From: Diaporthe sp. PMI_573
Taxonomy: Eukaryota; Ascomycota; Sordariomycetes; Diaporthales; Diaporthaceae
DNA: 64,000 nucleotides
Reading direction: 5' to 3'
Assembly: GCA_021399435.1 (NCBI GenBank)
Contig: JAJTUP010000104.1
Span: forward strand, 1-64,000
In this document: piece by piece, positions 53,758-64,000 of the stretch
Layout: each line of letters begins with the position of its first letter
Numbering within the stretch: the stretch's first letter is position 1
Made by a program: the position numbers and the translations under genes
Notes under the pieces: generated by a model
Databases searched by the model: none
The model's input: the letters and a program-made list of their open reading frames with translations, nothing else
Told to the model about the DNA's origin: nothing

Positions 53758-54032
53758 CACATCCTGGAGTGTTGATGTAGAGGTAACTTATTTTTCTTAT
53801 TTTCTTTTTTATCTCTGTTTTATAGAGGGGGCAGGGGAACGGGGTAAGGAAGAGAGAGAGAACGAGCGGGGGCCGGGCGAGCATAGCGTAAGTGGTGGAG
53901 AAAGGGCGTCTCAACCGGGACCTACCGTCAAGCTATTTAACACCGCTATCGTGCGTTTCTTCCTCGCGAGTAATCACGTGATGCATATGAAAGAAAAGCT
54001 CCACCCATTTTTAAATTACTTAATCCTTAAGC
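53758..54032. other. 3' flank of the NLR gene
   Basis: T-rich then G/A-rich sequence without coding potential; 53951 onward is open in one frame without a motif. Confidence 0.4.
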
Positions 54033-54657
54033 TTACATCAGCGAGTGGTGGAGGCGTGAGAGGTGCTCACGATTTTGGTCTATTGAATGTTTCTTGGGCC
54101 CCCAACCATGCTTCTGATCTCCATGCCCCGGTCTACCTGGAACGTCTTCCAACACGACAAGTTCTGTTGCTTCCTGGGCTACGTCATTTCTCACAGCATG
54201 ATAGGCTTGTACAATGGTCTTGTCAAGTCTACACCTGTGCCTCCCGTCAACCACAAGGCATTGGAAGATGGTCGCATCCGCCTGGAGGCGAGGGAGGCGG
54301 CCGCAAGCAGCCCCGCCAGCAAGAGATGGCACGAGGCAATAGCTCAGCAAGCGTCCACCCACTCGGAGCTGCCAATGCGGCGGGAGGAAGCGCCCGCGAG
54401 GAATCCTCTCCTTCCCAGGCCGGTCAATACATGGGCACCTTGAACTCCTCATTGTAACCTCTGTCGCTTCGTCGAAGGTGATGGTAAATCCAAGTGCTTC
54501 TCCCCATCGTGGGTCTGAGACCCGGATCTGAGCCCATTGCATCTGCCATTAATGACCAGAAGGGTTCCTCCGTGACGCTCCAGCTCATGCTGCCAACCCA
54601 TGCCAGATCGTCATCACCGTCAATGGCGTTGAGGAGGTTTCCTTCCTTGCACTTCAC
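54033..54657 (-). pseudogene. Unidentified coding debris, possibly one frameshifted gene
   Basis: Two overlapping minus-strand frames look coding in complementary parts: 54657 down to about 54545 (NAIDGDDDLAWVGSMSWSVT, EEPFWSLMADAM) and then, in another frame, MQWAQIRVSDPRWGEALGFT and ITFDEATEVTMRSSRCPCID down to about 54420. One base change near 54540 would join them. The plus-strand frame 54087-54443 also reads smoothly (FLGYVISHSMIGLYNGLVKS), so strand choice is uncertain. No family recognised. Confidence 0.25.
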
Positions 54658-54660
54658 GCA

Positions 54661-55453
54661 ATGAACATCCGTTAGAAATTTCCGTTAGAAAATAGTGTAT
54701 AGTAAAGTACGGCACAGTTCAGTAGCACCCTAAAGAAGTTGCTCGAGATTTGACAGATTGATATAGTACTGTGTAGACACAGGTACTAGTATACTGCGGA
54801 CTATGATTACGAACTACATTAAACTTTTGATACATGACTAAAATTAACACCTGGAATAACGTATTGTATATAAGTAATAGAGGACCGAACGTGGTATTGC
54901 ACGTTCTTGCAAAATTCCTAAAACCTTTAATAGGCGCGACAACTTCCGCGCTCACCTCAAGCGCCACATCGAAGAATCTCCTCGACAGAGGACAGGACAC
55001 AACCCTGAGGCTTCTTTATTACTAAAAACGTACAGCGCATGCAAGAAATAAACGACAAAATCATCTGTCCAAGAGGAGATAAAGGCCCGTCCTAGGATTT
55101 GTAGGTTCTAATCACGATTCCTAAAATTAGAATACAATGTCATGAAATTGTATAGAAATCTCTCCATTATGGTCTGGTAGTATTGTAAGACTCAGTTATC
55201 TCTTTGCTTAAATAAAGATTCACAGGTTCCAGTCTGTCCTCGTATTCTACCTTTCTAGATTGAGGTGTCTGTCGAGCTCACGGCCTGACTAAAAGAGTGT
55301 ATGTATTCCACCTTGATGTCCTTTGTTATTGGCTGGACGACAAGAGCAGAAGTACTGTACCCGCTGTAAAAACCCTATGGAAGAATTAAAGGAACTTATG
55401 GAAACACGATAGAGTACATAACTCGCCTTACATAAAACGTCTTTTATTGATTA
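54661..55453. other. No gene recognised, AT-rich
   Basis: Only short frames; flanks the left border of the LINE insertion. Confidence 0.45.
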
Positions 55454-57235
55454 CTTAGCTCCCCCAATTCCCACCACGCCGTTTCGTGCTGAGCTGCTTA
55501 CGGCGATGCGCACATCGTAGTTGTCCGCTGACTGCGTCGCTGTCAAGTCCTCAGTAATGGTCTGTATGCGTTCCTCCCATGGCGATAGCGTGAACGGGTT
55601 GATGATTTCTAACTTCTCCATTGCTATGCCTTTCAGTGCGTCTGCCACCTGGTATAGCGGCGAGCGGTGTCGTTTTCTGAACTTCCGCATTCGAGACGTG
55701 TTTCTGCGTAGTGGATTGGTATCTGGCAGGGTGTGTATGTCGGTCCACAGCTTGGTGGCCCGTCTCCAGAACCGGTCTCGTGCGCTGGCGATGTGAGCCT
55801 CCGCTTCTGCTACACTCGTTGCCACTGTGAGGAAGGTCCCCACGATCGCTTGCGCCGCCATTCTCTGGACCCTGTTGATGGGTCCCACGAGTTTGTCCTT
55901 GTATGCGTGCATCCATACACTGGAGGCGTAGTCCACCACCGGGGCGACTGTGCATGTAAACAGCTGCCGCGCCGTGGATGGGGACAGGCCTCGGAGTCTC
56001 CGCAGTTCCATTGCTGCCTCCAAGCCCTTGGACGCAGCCCTCGAAATGTGTTGTTTAAACTTCAGCTTTGCATCCATAACCACTCCGAGGATTTTGACAT
56101 GGTCCTGAGGTTCGACAGTCTGTCCCTTGACGATGAAAGGTAGCGCGTCCGTCTTGTGTAAATTGCGAGTGAAGTGTATGATTGCTGTCTTATCAGCCTC
56201 GAATGTTGCACCGCTCCTTCTCTCCCAATCCAAGGCGTTCTTGATAATGGCGTCGATGCCTTCCCGGTTGCTCCGTGCCGTGGGTCCCGTGACCCACGCG
56301 TTGAAGTCGTCAATGAAGGCTATCGCACCCCCATAACTATCGATTCGTCGTTGCACTAGGTCTGCGTTGAAGAAGAGGAATAGAATCGGAGACAGGGGAG
56401 AGCCCTGTGGTAGACCAGCCTGCGGTAAGCTCTGAACCTTAGAGGACTGCCCGTTAACTTGGATCGTTGCTGTACGCTCCGAGCAGAATGCCTCTATCCA
56501 TCGGAGCAGTCCCTCTGGGATGCCTCGCGCCCTCATCCGCTGAAGAAGTCTTTCCTTGCAGACTCCGTTGTAGGCCCCTTTGACATCAAAACTGATCAGG
56601 CTGACTATCTTTCGACCTCGCCAGGCAGTATAGATCTGTTCTTGGAGCAGCACGAGCGCTTGTTCCGCAGACCGCTGTTTACGGGCCCCGAAGTGGTTAG
56701 TCGGGAGGAGCCCATACGCCTCGACCGCGTGAGAGATCCTTTCCGCGACTACCGATTCTAACACCTTGCCGAGCGTTGCTAGAAGCGAGATTGGTCTCCA
56801 GGCTTTAGCCACTGTATAATCCTCTTTGCCAGGCTTCTTAAGTGGTATGATCTTGGCGTGTCGCCACTGGACGGGCAGCGTCTCCTCTGCTAGAGATGCT
56901 CGAAATAATGCGAGGACATGGTGTTTGACCACTGGCCACGTCTCTTTCCAGACTACCGCAGGCAGGCCGTCCTCGCCGGGCGCCTTCCAGGATTTTGCGG
57001 CGAACAGTTGTCGTTCCACCTCTTCCATGGTGATAGGAGGCAGCGCTAGGGGGGCTCTTTGCGGCCTGGGGCCTTCCTCTTCAATCCTCTCTGGCAAGGG
57101 AGGGAAGAAGTTGGTTAGAAGTTCTTTTGCCTGTTCCTTGTTGTCGGCGGTGACTGTTCCGTCCGCCTTGACGAGCTGTGGTACTTTTCCAAATGCTGTA
57201 TCGTCGCCGGACTTCAGGTACTTGGCAGCCCTCCG
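55454..57235 (-). pseudogene. LINE reverse transcriptase, truncated at both ends
   Basis: An uninterrupted frame of about 590 codons. It starts in the region before the RT domain ([20 protein letters not shown]), continues into [19 protein letters not shown] and [11 protein letters not shown], the [20 protein letters not shown] block, [17 protein letters not shown] and the catalytic IAFIDDF (FIDD in place of YxDD). It then runs through the thumb region and stops at [10 protein letters not shown], where the RNase H domain would begin. The upstream endonuclease part and all of RNase H are absent. No stop codons interrupt it, which suggests a recent insertion. Confidence 0.85.
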
Positions 57236-57476
57236 AGGATAGGACGTTGAACACTTGGAGAATCGCCTCCAAGCCAGCCTACTACTAATCCTACTAACCC
57301 ACGAGAATCCGAAGAGAAATGGCAGAAGAAGGCAAATAAGCTAGAATGGACTTTGCATGGGCTTTAAGGAGATCAAGGCATATCTTGGGAAATGTATGGT
57401 CAAATTGTCAATAGTTGCCCTTTCGGGTTAAGCCCGCCGGGCGGAATAAATTGTGTGTGTGTGTGTGTGTGTAAAT
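55454..57476. mobile_element. Tad-like LINE with inverted 5' segment (twin-priming-like structure)
   Basis: From 57235 leftward to about 55454 the minus strand carries LINE reverse-transcriptase coding sequence. From about 57236 to 57476 the plus strand carries the LINE 3' UTR: GAGGATAGGACGTTGAACAC, a CCGGGCGGAATAAA end and then a (TG)n tail at 57450-57472. The same UTR in direct orientation follows the coding part of the LINE copy at 1-594. Thus the 3' end points right while the coding part is inverted, and RNase H plus the C-terminal knuckle are missing between them. No clear target duplication was found at the two borders. Confidence 0.75.
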
Positions 57477-58208
57477 CTAGAATATCTCGTTAAAACAAAT
57501 AAGGCACTCCGTCTTGTCTTATAGTAAATTTGATCGAAGTCATGGGAGACACAAGCTGTCAGTCCATGCAAGCTCGTCACAAGGTAGAGAATTTGGGCCT
57601 CTACGACCATTTTCACGTTCCTACTATCGGGTAACGAATTCTATATGGTCGAAGGGGATGTTGAACCAGAGTCGGGTTCGACATGAGTCGAAAAATGAGG
57701 ACGATGATTGATTGCAGCTCTGAGAGGATCCACTTTAATTCCGCATGTATTACCTTTTACCGCCTTGTATTCATCGACGCTATCGATCCTATTGTCGAGA
57801 CCGGGGCAGTCAGCAAAAATGTCATCGGCGCAGCGGGCCCAACATTTGTTATCTCACAGCTAACGTTCAACCGGCTCAGAGTTGATTTAAAAATATAGAA
57901 AACCACGGTTCGACAATTAAAAGAAAGGAAAGGAAAGGAAGGAAGACAGAACTTATTAAACGCCACCCAGTGTCTATTGGAAGGAGCGTTTTCAAACGAG
58001 CTTTGGTGTCTGTGAGCCTGATCTCAAAATTCAAAAGACTTGGTTCCCGAGACAGCGCCGTGGAACCCCAATACTCTGCTCTCGCTGAAGCTGGATCGCA
58101 TAATATTTAACATAATCTCAACTCCTTCATGTGACGGTGAGACGGCAAGCCTACGTTCCCTTATTCTCCATATAAGATTTCCAAATTAAGATCTCGTCGG
58201 AAATAGAA
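57477..58208. other. No gene recognised
   Basis: A GGAAAGGAAAGGAA purine stretch lies near 57930; frames are short and without motifs. Confidence 0.45.
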
Positions 58209-58216
58209 TATATAAA
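58209..58216 (+). promoter_or_regulatory. TATA box of the small secreted protein gene
   Basis: TATATAAA about 130 bases before the ATG at 58346. Confidence 0.45.
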
Positions 58217-58345
58217 CCCAGCTCCACGCCACTCAATATTGTTCGTTTTCTGTCATCCATTTCATTCTATAACCCTATTCAGCATCGCCCTACTCAAGCA
58301 AACTTCTATACTCGAGATCGGATTCTTTAGGTCTAACAAGCGACA

Positions 58346-58588
58346 ATGTATACTGCCTCTATTCTTCTCGGGCTTGCTGCACTCAACCTTGCAGTATCCG
58401 AGCCGTGCGTTACCAACACTTGAGGCTGCGGTGGCGGTCATCCCGTCATTACCGATCGTGATGGTAACGAAGCGCCAGACGGGTCTATGTATATATGTGA
58501 TTTCAAAGGACAGTGGCAACTTTCTGCGGTTTGTGGTGGCACTACTTACTGCGTTCTAAGCCAAGATGGTCCTTACTGTTCCCCATAG
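58346..58588 (+). pseudogene. Small secreted cysteine-rich protein with in-frame stop at codon 26
   Basis: ATG in good context (GACAATGTAT) after a TATA box. Residues 1-19 (MYTASILLGLAALNLAVSE) form a signal peptide. The next codons give PCVTNT, then TGA at 58421-58423; the same frame continues GCGGGHPVITDRDGNEAPDG, MYICDFKGQWQLSAVCGG, then TTYC and PYCSP to a TAG at 58586-58588. An 80-codon gene with six cysteines after the signal peptide is the usual size and shape of fungal secreted effector-like proteins. The stop removes five of the six cysteines. TGA could come from CGA or TGG by a single C:G to T:A change. An intron cannot remove it without removing a cysteine. Confidence 0.6.
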
Positions 58589-59154
58589 TTTAGTCCTCAC
58601 CTGTTGTGGACGTTAACTTTGATAGGTACTCCGCTCCTCACATACAGATATTATATGTATATAAGCGTCTATTGCAAAGGTCATCTATGCTAGATTATAG
58701 CGTGATTACCTATCTTATAGCAGCCTGATTAAGAAAGGACCTAGTATAGTATCTGGGAATGAGAATAATAGAGTAGTGGTTGTTTCACTGTTGAGGCAGC
58801 TCAACCTCGCCATTCTGACTGAGTAGAATGTAACCATCATCTTCTTCCTCTTTGTCTTCATTGTATGATGGGATATCCTCTAGCCGAATAGGTTTTTCGG
58901 ACTATAGGCCCCATACACCCTTGATAACAACATAGTAAAGTCGTACATAGCTAATCCTCAAGCTATGTCAGTTTCTTATGTTATTTCCAATAATATAATG
59001 TCGACTAACTGGCTTGCAGTATCCTTGCAGTCATACCGTATAATGTTGATAACACCACTCAGGAAATCCTCAAACTTGCAGAGCGTCGCCGATACTCATG
59101 ATGAAGCCAGCCGCCAGTTTCACATCTGGGTTTCAGTAAAAGGCAAGTGACTTT
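58589..59154. other. No gene recognised
   Basis: AT-rich, short frames only. Confidence 0.45.
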
Positions 59155-59479
59155 ACTAAGGAAATATTATATATTGAATTCTTATAAACTAGATTATCGT
59201 TGAAGAAATACAGCCCTTATTCTAAGTCTAAGATTTGAGTCCTTGCATTATATTATGCTAAACGCAGGACACTTTGGTTCAGAAATACATAGCGACAGGA
59301 GTGGTGACAAAGTTATAAGCACTTCAAACCCTACAACCGCTATTACCGATTTAGCTGCTGCTAAGGACTCCTCTAGAACTGATTCAAGTAATGATGCTGA
59401 ACTAGTTGGCTCTAAATCTCCCATTGAAGCATTGGCTAGGCGCTTTTCCTTGAGAGGAATCCCAAGATTCAAAGTCTAA
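59155..59479 (+). pseudogene. Degraded copy of the 5' part of the Clr5-domain gene
   Basis: The coding part reads FGSEIHSDRSGDKVISTSNP and KDSSRTDSSNDAELVGSKSP, matching the N-terminus of the gene at 8605-9318 (FDSEIHDDWSGGKVTSTSNP, HPSRTDSSNDAGPAASQSP). The match extends about 90 bases upstream of the start on both copies (ACTAARGAAATATTATAT, then GTTGAAGAAATAC). It ends before the Clr5 domain, at a stop after RFKV. The ATG of the intact copy corresponds to a mutated position here (ATGCTAAACGCA). Confidence 0.7.
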
Positions 59480-59627
59480 AGGCCTGTCAGATGCACTTTA
59501 AACGAGTCAATAGGGCTACAACAAAAATAATCAGGCCCTGGTTCAATCTCCTTCGTATCTAAGACGTCAAGAAGATTCTGGCCGAGAATCGTCACATTAC
59601 AGTATTTTAGAGAATCTTTCTGACAGC

Positions 59628-59749
59628 TGTCAGATTATCACCCTTTTAGGTACATGGGACGTGTAATTATGGTCCAATTGATGGGGTGGTCACTGTGTGT
59701 GTTGTGTTCATGTCTTGTCTAGGTTCTCTAGCGCGAGCCCTCCCGTTGG
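59628..59749 (-). repeat. Copy B of the 122-bp dispersed repeat
   Basis: Reverse complement of 595-716. At its left border it includes the palindrome CTGACAGCTGTCAG (59620-59633), which could be the end of the element. Confidence 0.7.
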
Positions 59750-60729
59750 GGGCTGGTTTTGTCATGACGGACATATTGATGCCTCAGGCACACACCTCTT
59801 GGCTACCCGTCACATCTGACAACAGCTATGAAACGGACTTGTTGGTCGACCGTGCTTTAGTTAAGGGATGAGACAGGGCGGCTGGAACTAAGCGACAGCA
59901 AAGGTGGGGCGTGTATGGTTTTACGGGAGTGAAGATGCCAGTAAGGCTGTCTTGGCCTGGTGTATGCTTAGTCACTAACATTTGAATCGATTGTACTGTC
60001 TGGGAAGGAGTCAATATACTCATATTTGGAATACGAAAGCTAAATCTTGAATAGCTACAGATATCTCCTTCCTCAAACCTAGTACTCAAATCTTTGGAAG
60101 AGGAGAGTTATGCCTGAAACCTTTAAAAGTTGACAAGTTGACAAAAGAGTACTGTACAGTATGCCCACAGGGGTAGGCCGAAACGAATGTCCCCTTGTTG
60201 TGATGTGTAAAGATTCTTCGCCTGGAGCGAGTCCGGGGACCCGGGCTGACTAGCTCTGCATTAAAGTACATCAACTGAGTATCGAGATGTTCAAAATGTA
60301 TAAAATTTCAAACGTCAGCCACAAAGAAAGGTGCAGCTTTCGAAGCCTGCATGTAGACTATCAAGCTCAGGGCCCTCCCCGGTGAGTGGGTTCCCGCGTC
60401 GAACTTGAGGCTTCTAGGGATTGATGTTGGTTCTGCCATTGAATGGCGCGATACGGCGGCGAGGTTCAAGAGTGGTGCTAATGCTATTACTATCACCAGT
60501 AATGCTGCTCCTACTAATAATAGCACGGCTCCAGTGGATAATAAGGCTGTCGTCCTGGAGAAATTTAAGGATATCGAGATGGTTGGTAATAACGCATGAG
60601 TGCGGATATGTGTGATTACCAGCCTTACCGGGCATAATAATATCCCACCCCACTTACCCGAATGCCCCCCTTACCCGAATACCCGCCACACTAAAAGTCC
60701 TCAACTTTGACGATGTCTAGAGGATTTAT
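59750..60729. other. No gene recognised; short C-rich direct repeat at 60643-60690
   Basis: Frames at 60308-60600 on both strands are without motifs; one plus-strand peptide (60405-60599) ends in a Thr/Asn-rich stretch. CTTACCCGAATRCCC occurs twice at about 60652-60685. Confidence 0.4.
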
Positions 60730-61485
60730 TTGTTGGTGTTCAGAAACTATTCGTGTATAAAATTGAAGCTATTTAGACGCCCAATCCTTGTACCCAGCTG
60801 GTTTGCGAATATTCTGACCGGATCTCGTCTGAACCTCTGCTGGAATGTCTTTCTCAACCTCTTCATTACTAACTCGTCCGTCACTGGCGTGATCGGCTCC
60901 GTCGCTGGAACATTCGGAGACGCGGTCGGCGGCGTGGCAAGCGTGCCCGGCCGACTTGCGAAGACATCGAACAAGCGGCGAGAGCGGAAGGAGAGACGCA
61001 GGAGAAAGGCTGCAGAAGCAAAAGACACAGCAGATGAGAAAGTGAAAGAGAACGGGACTGCCAAAACAAGTCACAATACTGGCGCAGAGGGGGGTGTGGA
61101 CAATTCAACTTCCGAGAACAAGACCACTGAGATCAAAGACGAGCCGGCCGAAACAGAAGGCAATAGAAAAGACGGAGACAACGGTGGTGATCCCGACGGG
61201 GCATCCGTCCACACAGCCACGACCGAAGGGACAGCGGACGGCGAAGGATACGTGGACCAGGTAGCCGAGGGCGTCGGCAAGTCCGCCCACGCGATAGCCA
61301 CGGCGCCCGTGGACCTCTCAGTCGCCCTCGCGCAGGGCTTCCACAACGCGCCCAGGCTCTACGGCGACGACACCGTGCGGCGGGTCATCCGCCATCTTCC
61401 GGTCTGGAAAAAGCAGCTGAGCTACCTGGCGTACGATTGGGCAAAGGAGTGTGCTCTCCATGTAGCGCCACATATATTTCAATGA
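60730..61485 (+). pseudogene. C-terminal tail fragment resembling fungal sterol/UDP-glucosyltransferase (GT28) proteins
   Basis: From about 60880 the frame reads VIGSVAGTFGDAVGGVASVP, a basic helix (NKRRERKERRRRKAAEAKD), a long acidic Gly/Thr/Asp-rich disordered region and then APVDLSVALAQGFHNAPRLY followed by GDDTVRR. The block A.GFHNAPRLYGD.TVRR is typical of the region after the glycosyltransferase domain in large fungal GT28 glucosyltransferases. After VRR the expected continuation is readable only partly and in another frame (SSAIFRSG), suggesting a frameshift near 61385. The catalytic domain is absent. No start is credible; probably a fragment left after rearrangement. Confidence 0.5.
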
Positions 61486-62510
61486 CCCTCTGAACTACTT
61501 ATCTACAGGATTATAATGGCCGGGACCACCAAATGCTTCACAAATATGCCAAGTTTCTCCCACATCTAGGCGAACTTGTTGGTCATCAAGAAATTCCGGC
61601 AACGACTTGCGCCATCTCAATCGCAAAGGCAATTCAGGAAGCCCAGGGAGAAGGAGTTCATTCAGGGATCGGGCTCGTTTGCGTTGAAGACACCTAGAGG
61701 CGGCACTATGCAGTGTCGGAGTTTGAGCCTCGGTTTTCCCCAGCCTCCAAAACTCTCCCACGTACTAGTAAGTAGTCGAGCTAGAATTATTGTGACTGGC
61801 TACATAAGATAACGTGAAGGAGAGCGAATTTGAGATATGAGATTCTGGCCTGACGTAGACTCAGGAATCGTGATGCTTCGCCAAGAGACTTCCACATTCA
61901 ATATTAGGATACATTAGACAGAGTTGTAGTTGAGTGGCGGCACAAAGAACTTAAATCCAAAGCTCCATTCAGCTTCACTACCTTTGCATTTTGCAGTTAC
62001 CAGATTTGTCCTGTGTGAATATACTTGATGTGCTTCGGTGACTTCGCACCAAGGTTACGAGATGTGGTAAGGCAAAAGAGACCAAGTTGAGCTAGAGCGG
62101 ATGTCCGTTTTAATGTTGAGTTTAAAGTGGACATCGATTTATAAATATTCACCTAAATCATTCAATAGTCCCTGGTTGATTCTATAACAATAGTGTTGCT
62201 CGAGGGAACGCTTTCGATAATCTTGAATATGTGCAGGTGTTCGTCATTTCAGTATGCAGGCTTGTCCAAGTCTCCCGGCTTTCATTGAAGTAGCAAGTCT
62301 GGGAGTTTTGGCGAAGAAACGAGCACGGAGCCGTTGCACGGGGGTATGGACCTCTTGTACCCGCACAGCCAATTTTGGTGTGATCGGTACCTCATCCCCG
62401 ACGAATACCAATGACACCAGACTGTATGTGCGTATATCATTCCACCGACGCCGTTTCGTAGTCACCAAATAGTACTTGGAAGCACGTGATAAATGACGCG
62501 TCATAAACCT
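61486..62510. other. No gene recognised
   Basis: Short frames on both strands without motif or splice support. Confidence 0.45.
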
Positions 62511-62517
62511 CGGGTTT

Positions 62518-62577
62518 ATGACCGTCATTTACCTAGGGGTTTTGGTAATTTACCTCCTGGTAATTTACCTCGAGGCA
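62518..62577. repeat. Three imperfect copies of a GGTAATTTACCT unit
   Basis: CATTTACCTAGGGGTTTT, GGTAATTTACCTCCT and GGTAATTTACCTCGAGG follow one another; each unit is itself partly palindromic. Confidence 0.5.
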
Positions 62578-62970
62578 TCCCTAATTGTCACAGCTCGACG
62601 TGTGTTCTGTCAGTTTAAAATGTGACAATCCAACAGCGGCAGTCCCAGTCGACACCTCTTTCCCTTCACATCCACATCAACATAGGCTTGTGAACCTTGC
62701 GAGATCCAGCGGCCGGAAAGGTAATTGTGGCGTTGTGCTCAGTCCAGCATCATGTTCGCCTACCTCTTTGTTGGTTAAATCGACCAGGGTAGGCGAGTCC
62801 GTGCTACTGGAATGCGGGATAGGTCAGAAGTAGGTAGTTAGGCACTGACATACTAATATGATTTTGAGGCAGCTGTAGTTAAACAGTGTCACAATATATA
62901 CACTATGTGCCTTTGGCAAAGTAGTGGCGTCACTTTTGCACAAACAGAGCAGTGGTGTAAATATGTGACA
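62578..62970. other. No gene recognised
   Basis: An open frame at 62585-62833 (82 codons) lacks recognisable content. Confidence 0.4.
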
Positions 62971-62974
62971 AACA

Positions 62975-63830
62975 GGTTTTTCTAATGTTTGGCCGCAGTA
63001 AGGCCTCTAGCTTTACTTGCATAGACTTTGCACATCTGCATAAGGTAGGCATCAGAATCAAGCCTAGCTTTGAATATAGCGTCAATATCGTCCCACGGAA
63101 TATCAGGGAACTAATCAGCCTCTCTCATCTCAGCCCATTTGCTTTTGATTTGCAGCCAGCGATTTACAACGTGTGCAATTCCCGCCCCATCAGCCTCAGA
63201 AGCGTGTTGAAAGTCGTTCACCGGTTTCAGCACAGCAATCGCAGCCTCGAGTTCTAGCCAGAAGCTGCTGTCTTTAATGATCCGAACCGCTTCGGGCAGG
63301 AGAACGGGGCAATCTTGAGATCGCAACTCATCCCGTACATCTTTTCGAACAGACCAGTCTCTGGCAGGGTCTCGAGAACGGAGGAGGGAGAAGAAAGAAT
63401 TGTACTGGGAACCCCAGCGTGTAACTGATCAGCGCGCGAGTTACTCCGTTCCACCTTGTGCGCTGGCACATTCTCAATCTTTGTAATTGTAATTTAGACC
63501 GTGAGAAGAACACGAGCAGGGTGCTGACGTTGTTAAAGAGATCCTCGAAGAAGGGAAGAAGAAGAATATCTTTAATCAGAAGCTGAAGGCCGTGAGAATC
63601 GCACAGAGAGAAGTTGATGTGTGAGAGCTCTGGGAATCCCCCTAGCAGGTTGTGTACAGAGCGCATCGTATTTTCGGTATCCGTACAGATAGAATTGATC
63701 CTGGAGAGATCGCCGCCACACAGTTGCTGCATTTCTCCCCAGATCAGCCGCACCCAGTTCTCTGCCGTGTGCTGTTCGTCTCCCGTGTCAAGTGTTTTCC
63801 AGCAGAAGGCCGGGCCGTCTGGTACCTGTG
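62975..63830 (-). pseudogene. hAT-family transposase fragment (DUF659-type), frameshifted
   Basis: On the minus strand 63800-63450 reads ENWVRLIWGEMQQLCGGDLS, then RINSICTDTENTMRSVHN, FSLCDSHGLQLLIKDILLLP and NNVSTLLVFFSRSKLQLQRL, the pattern of fungal hAT/DUF659 transposases. The continuation changes frame near 63430 (STILSSPSSVLETLPETGLF) and again near 63335 (FWLELEAAIAVLKPVNDFQH and AGIAHVVNRWLQIKSKW). A stop and loss of similarity follow at about 63115. The start and the hATC domain are absent. It is a second, unrelated hAT lineage compared with the element at 961-4031. Confidence 0.75.
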
Positions 63831-64000
63831 TAGTAGCCCCGCTCTGCCCGGTGCACCGACAAGCGAGCCGGGCTTAGCTGATCCGACACTTATCGAACGC
63901 CTCACTCACCGATGCCACCGTCCATATCGGACCTCTTCTCCGATCGTGGTGCGTTTCAAGACGCCTGAGAAAGGACATTCCTTATATTCTCCCACAGGAC

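Noticed and set aside
57081..57290. Extension of the LINE reverse-transcriptase frame beyond 57235
   Set aside because: The frame stays open by chance, but the sequence from about 57236 is the 3' UTR in the other direction, as shown by its match to the UTR at about 393-440.

Overview
The window looks like an accessory, repeat-rich region of a filamentous ascomycete (Pezizomycotina) genome. The reasons are short GT..AG introns of about 50-100 bases, a highly reducing polyketide synthase, a HET-NACHT-WD40 NLR gene, FunK1 and Clr5 domain genes, a Tad-type LINE, Restless-like hAT elements and Tc1/mariner elements. No rRNA, convincing tRNA, CRISPR array or bacterial-type operon was seen. The species cannot be named from the sequence.

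Layout. 1-0.6 kb: 3' end of a Tad-like LINE. 0.76-5.55 kb: a PIF1-like helicase gene split by a complete 3,071-bp hAT element (961-4031) with an 8-bp target duplication. 6.4-8.2 kb: gene and Tc1 debris, including a Tc1 transposase that itself carries a 295-bp insertion. 8.6-9.4 kb: a Clr5-domain gene, part of which recurs at 59.2 kb. 12.2-22.9 kb: the core of a possible biosynthetic cluster, a BAHD-type acyltransferase (minus) divergent from a KS-AT-DH-(degenerate CMeT)-ER-KR-ACP polyketide synthase (plus), with a 636-bp Tc1/mariner deletion derivative in their shared 1.35-kb promoter. 23-25.2 kb: truncated FunK1 kinase, a coiled-coil ORF and a truncated TMBIM/Bax-inhibitor-like gene. 25-34 kb: mostly non-coding, with a 210-aa tail-anchored protein gene at 32.8 kb. 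34.65-35.2 kb: a Ypd1-like phosphotransfer gene that lacks the phosphoacceptor histidine. 36-38.4 kb: AT-rich Restless-like hAT relic. 39-42.4 kb: an F-box-like/zinc-finger gene and an FtsJ-like methyltransferase, each with one in-frame stop. 44-45.5 kb: two intact-looking hypothetical genes. 46.8-49.4 kb: cyclin and Dcr2-like phosphatase fragments. 49.9-53.8 kb: HET-NACHT-WD40 gene with eight near-identical 126-bp WD repeats. 55.45-57.47 kb: an inverted/rearranged LINE. 58.3 kb: a small secreted cysteine-rich gene with a stop codon. 60.7-61.5 kb: a fragment resembling the C-terminal tail of a sterol glucosyltransferase. 63-63.8 kb: another hAT relic.

The recurring theme is genes that are almost complete but carry one lesion: PKS (one extra base), methyltransferase (TGA), F-box-like gene (TAG), secreted protein (TGA), helicase (hAT insertion). 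Most of the point lesions are of the C:G to T:A kind (TGG or CGA to stop), as expected of RIP or ordinary decay, though each ancestral codon is inferred from family resemblance and not seen. The genes most likely to be functional are the BAHD acyltransferase, the HET-NACHT-WD40 receptor, the Clr5 gene, the 210-aa tail-anchored protein, the 226-aa hypothetical protein, the four-helix membrane protein and the histidine-less phosphotransfer protein. All family names come from motif recognition by eye; no database search was possible.
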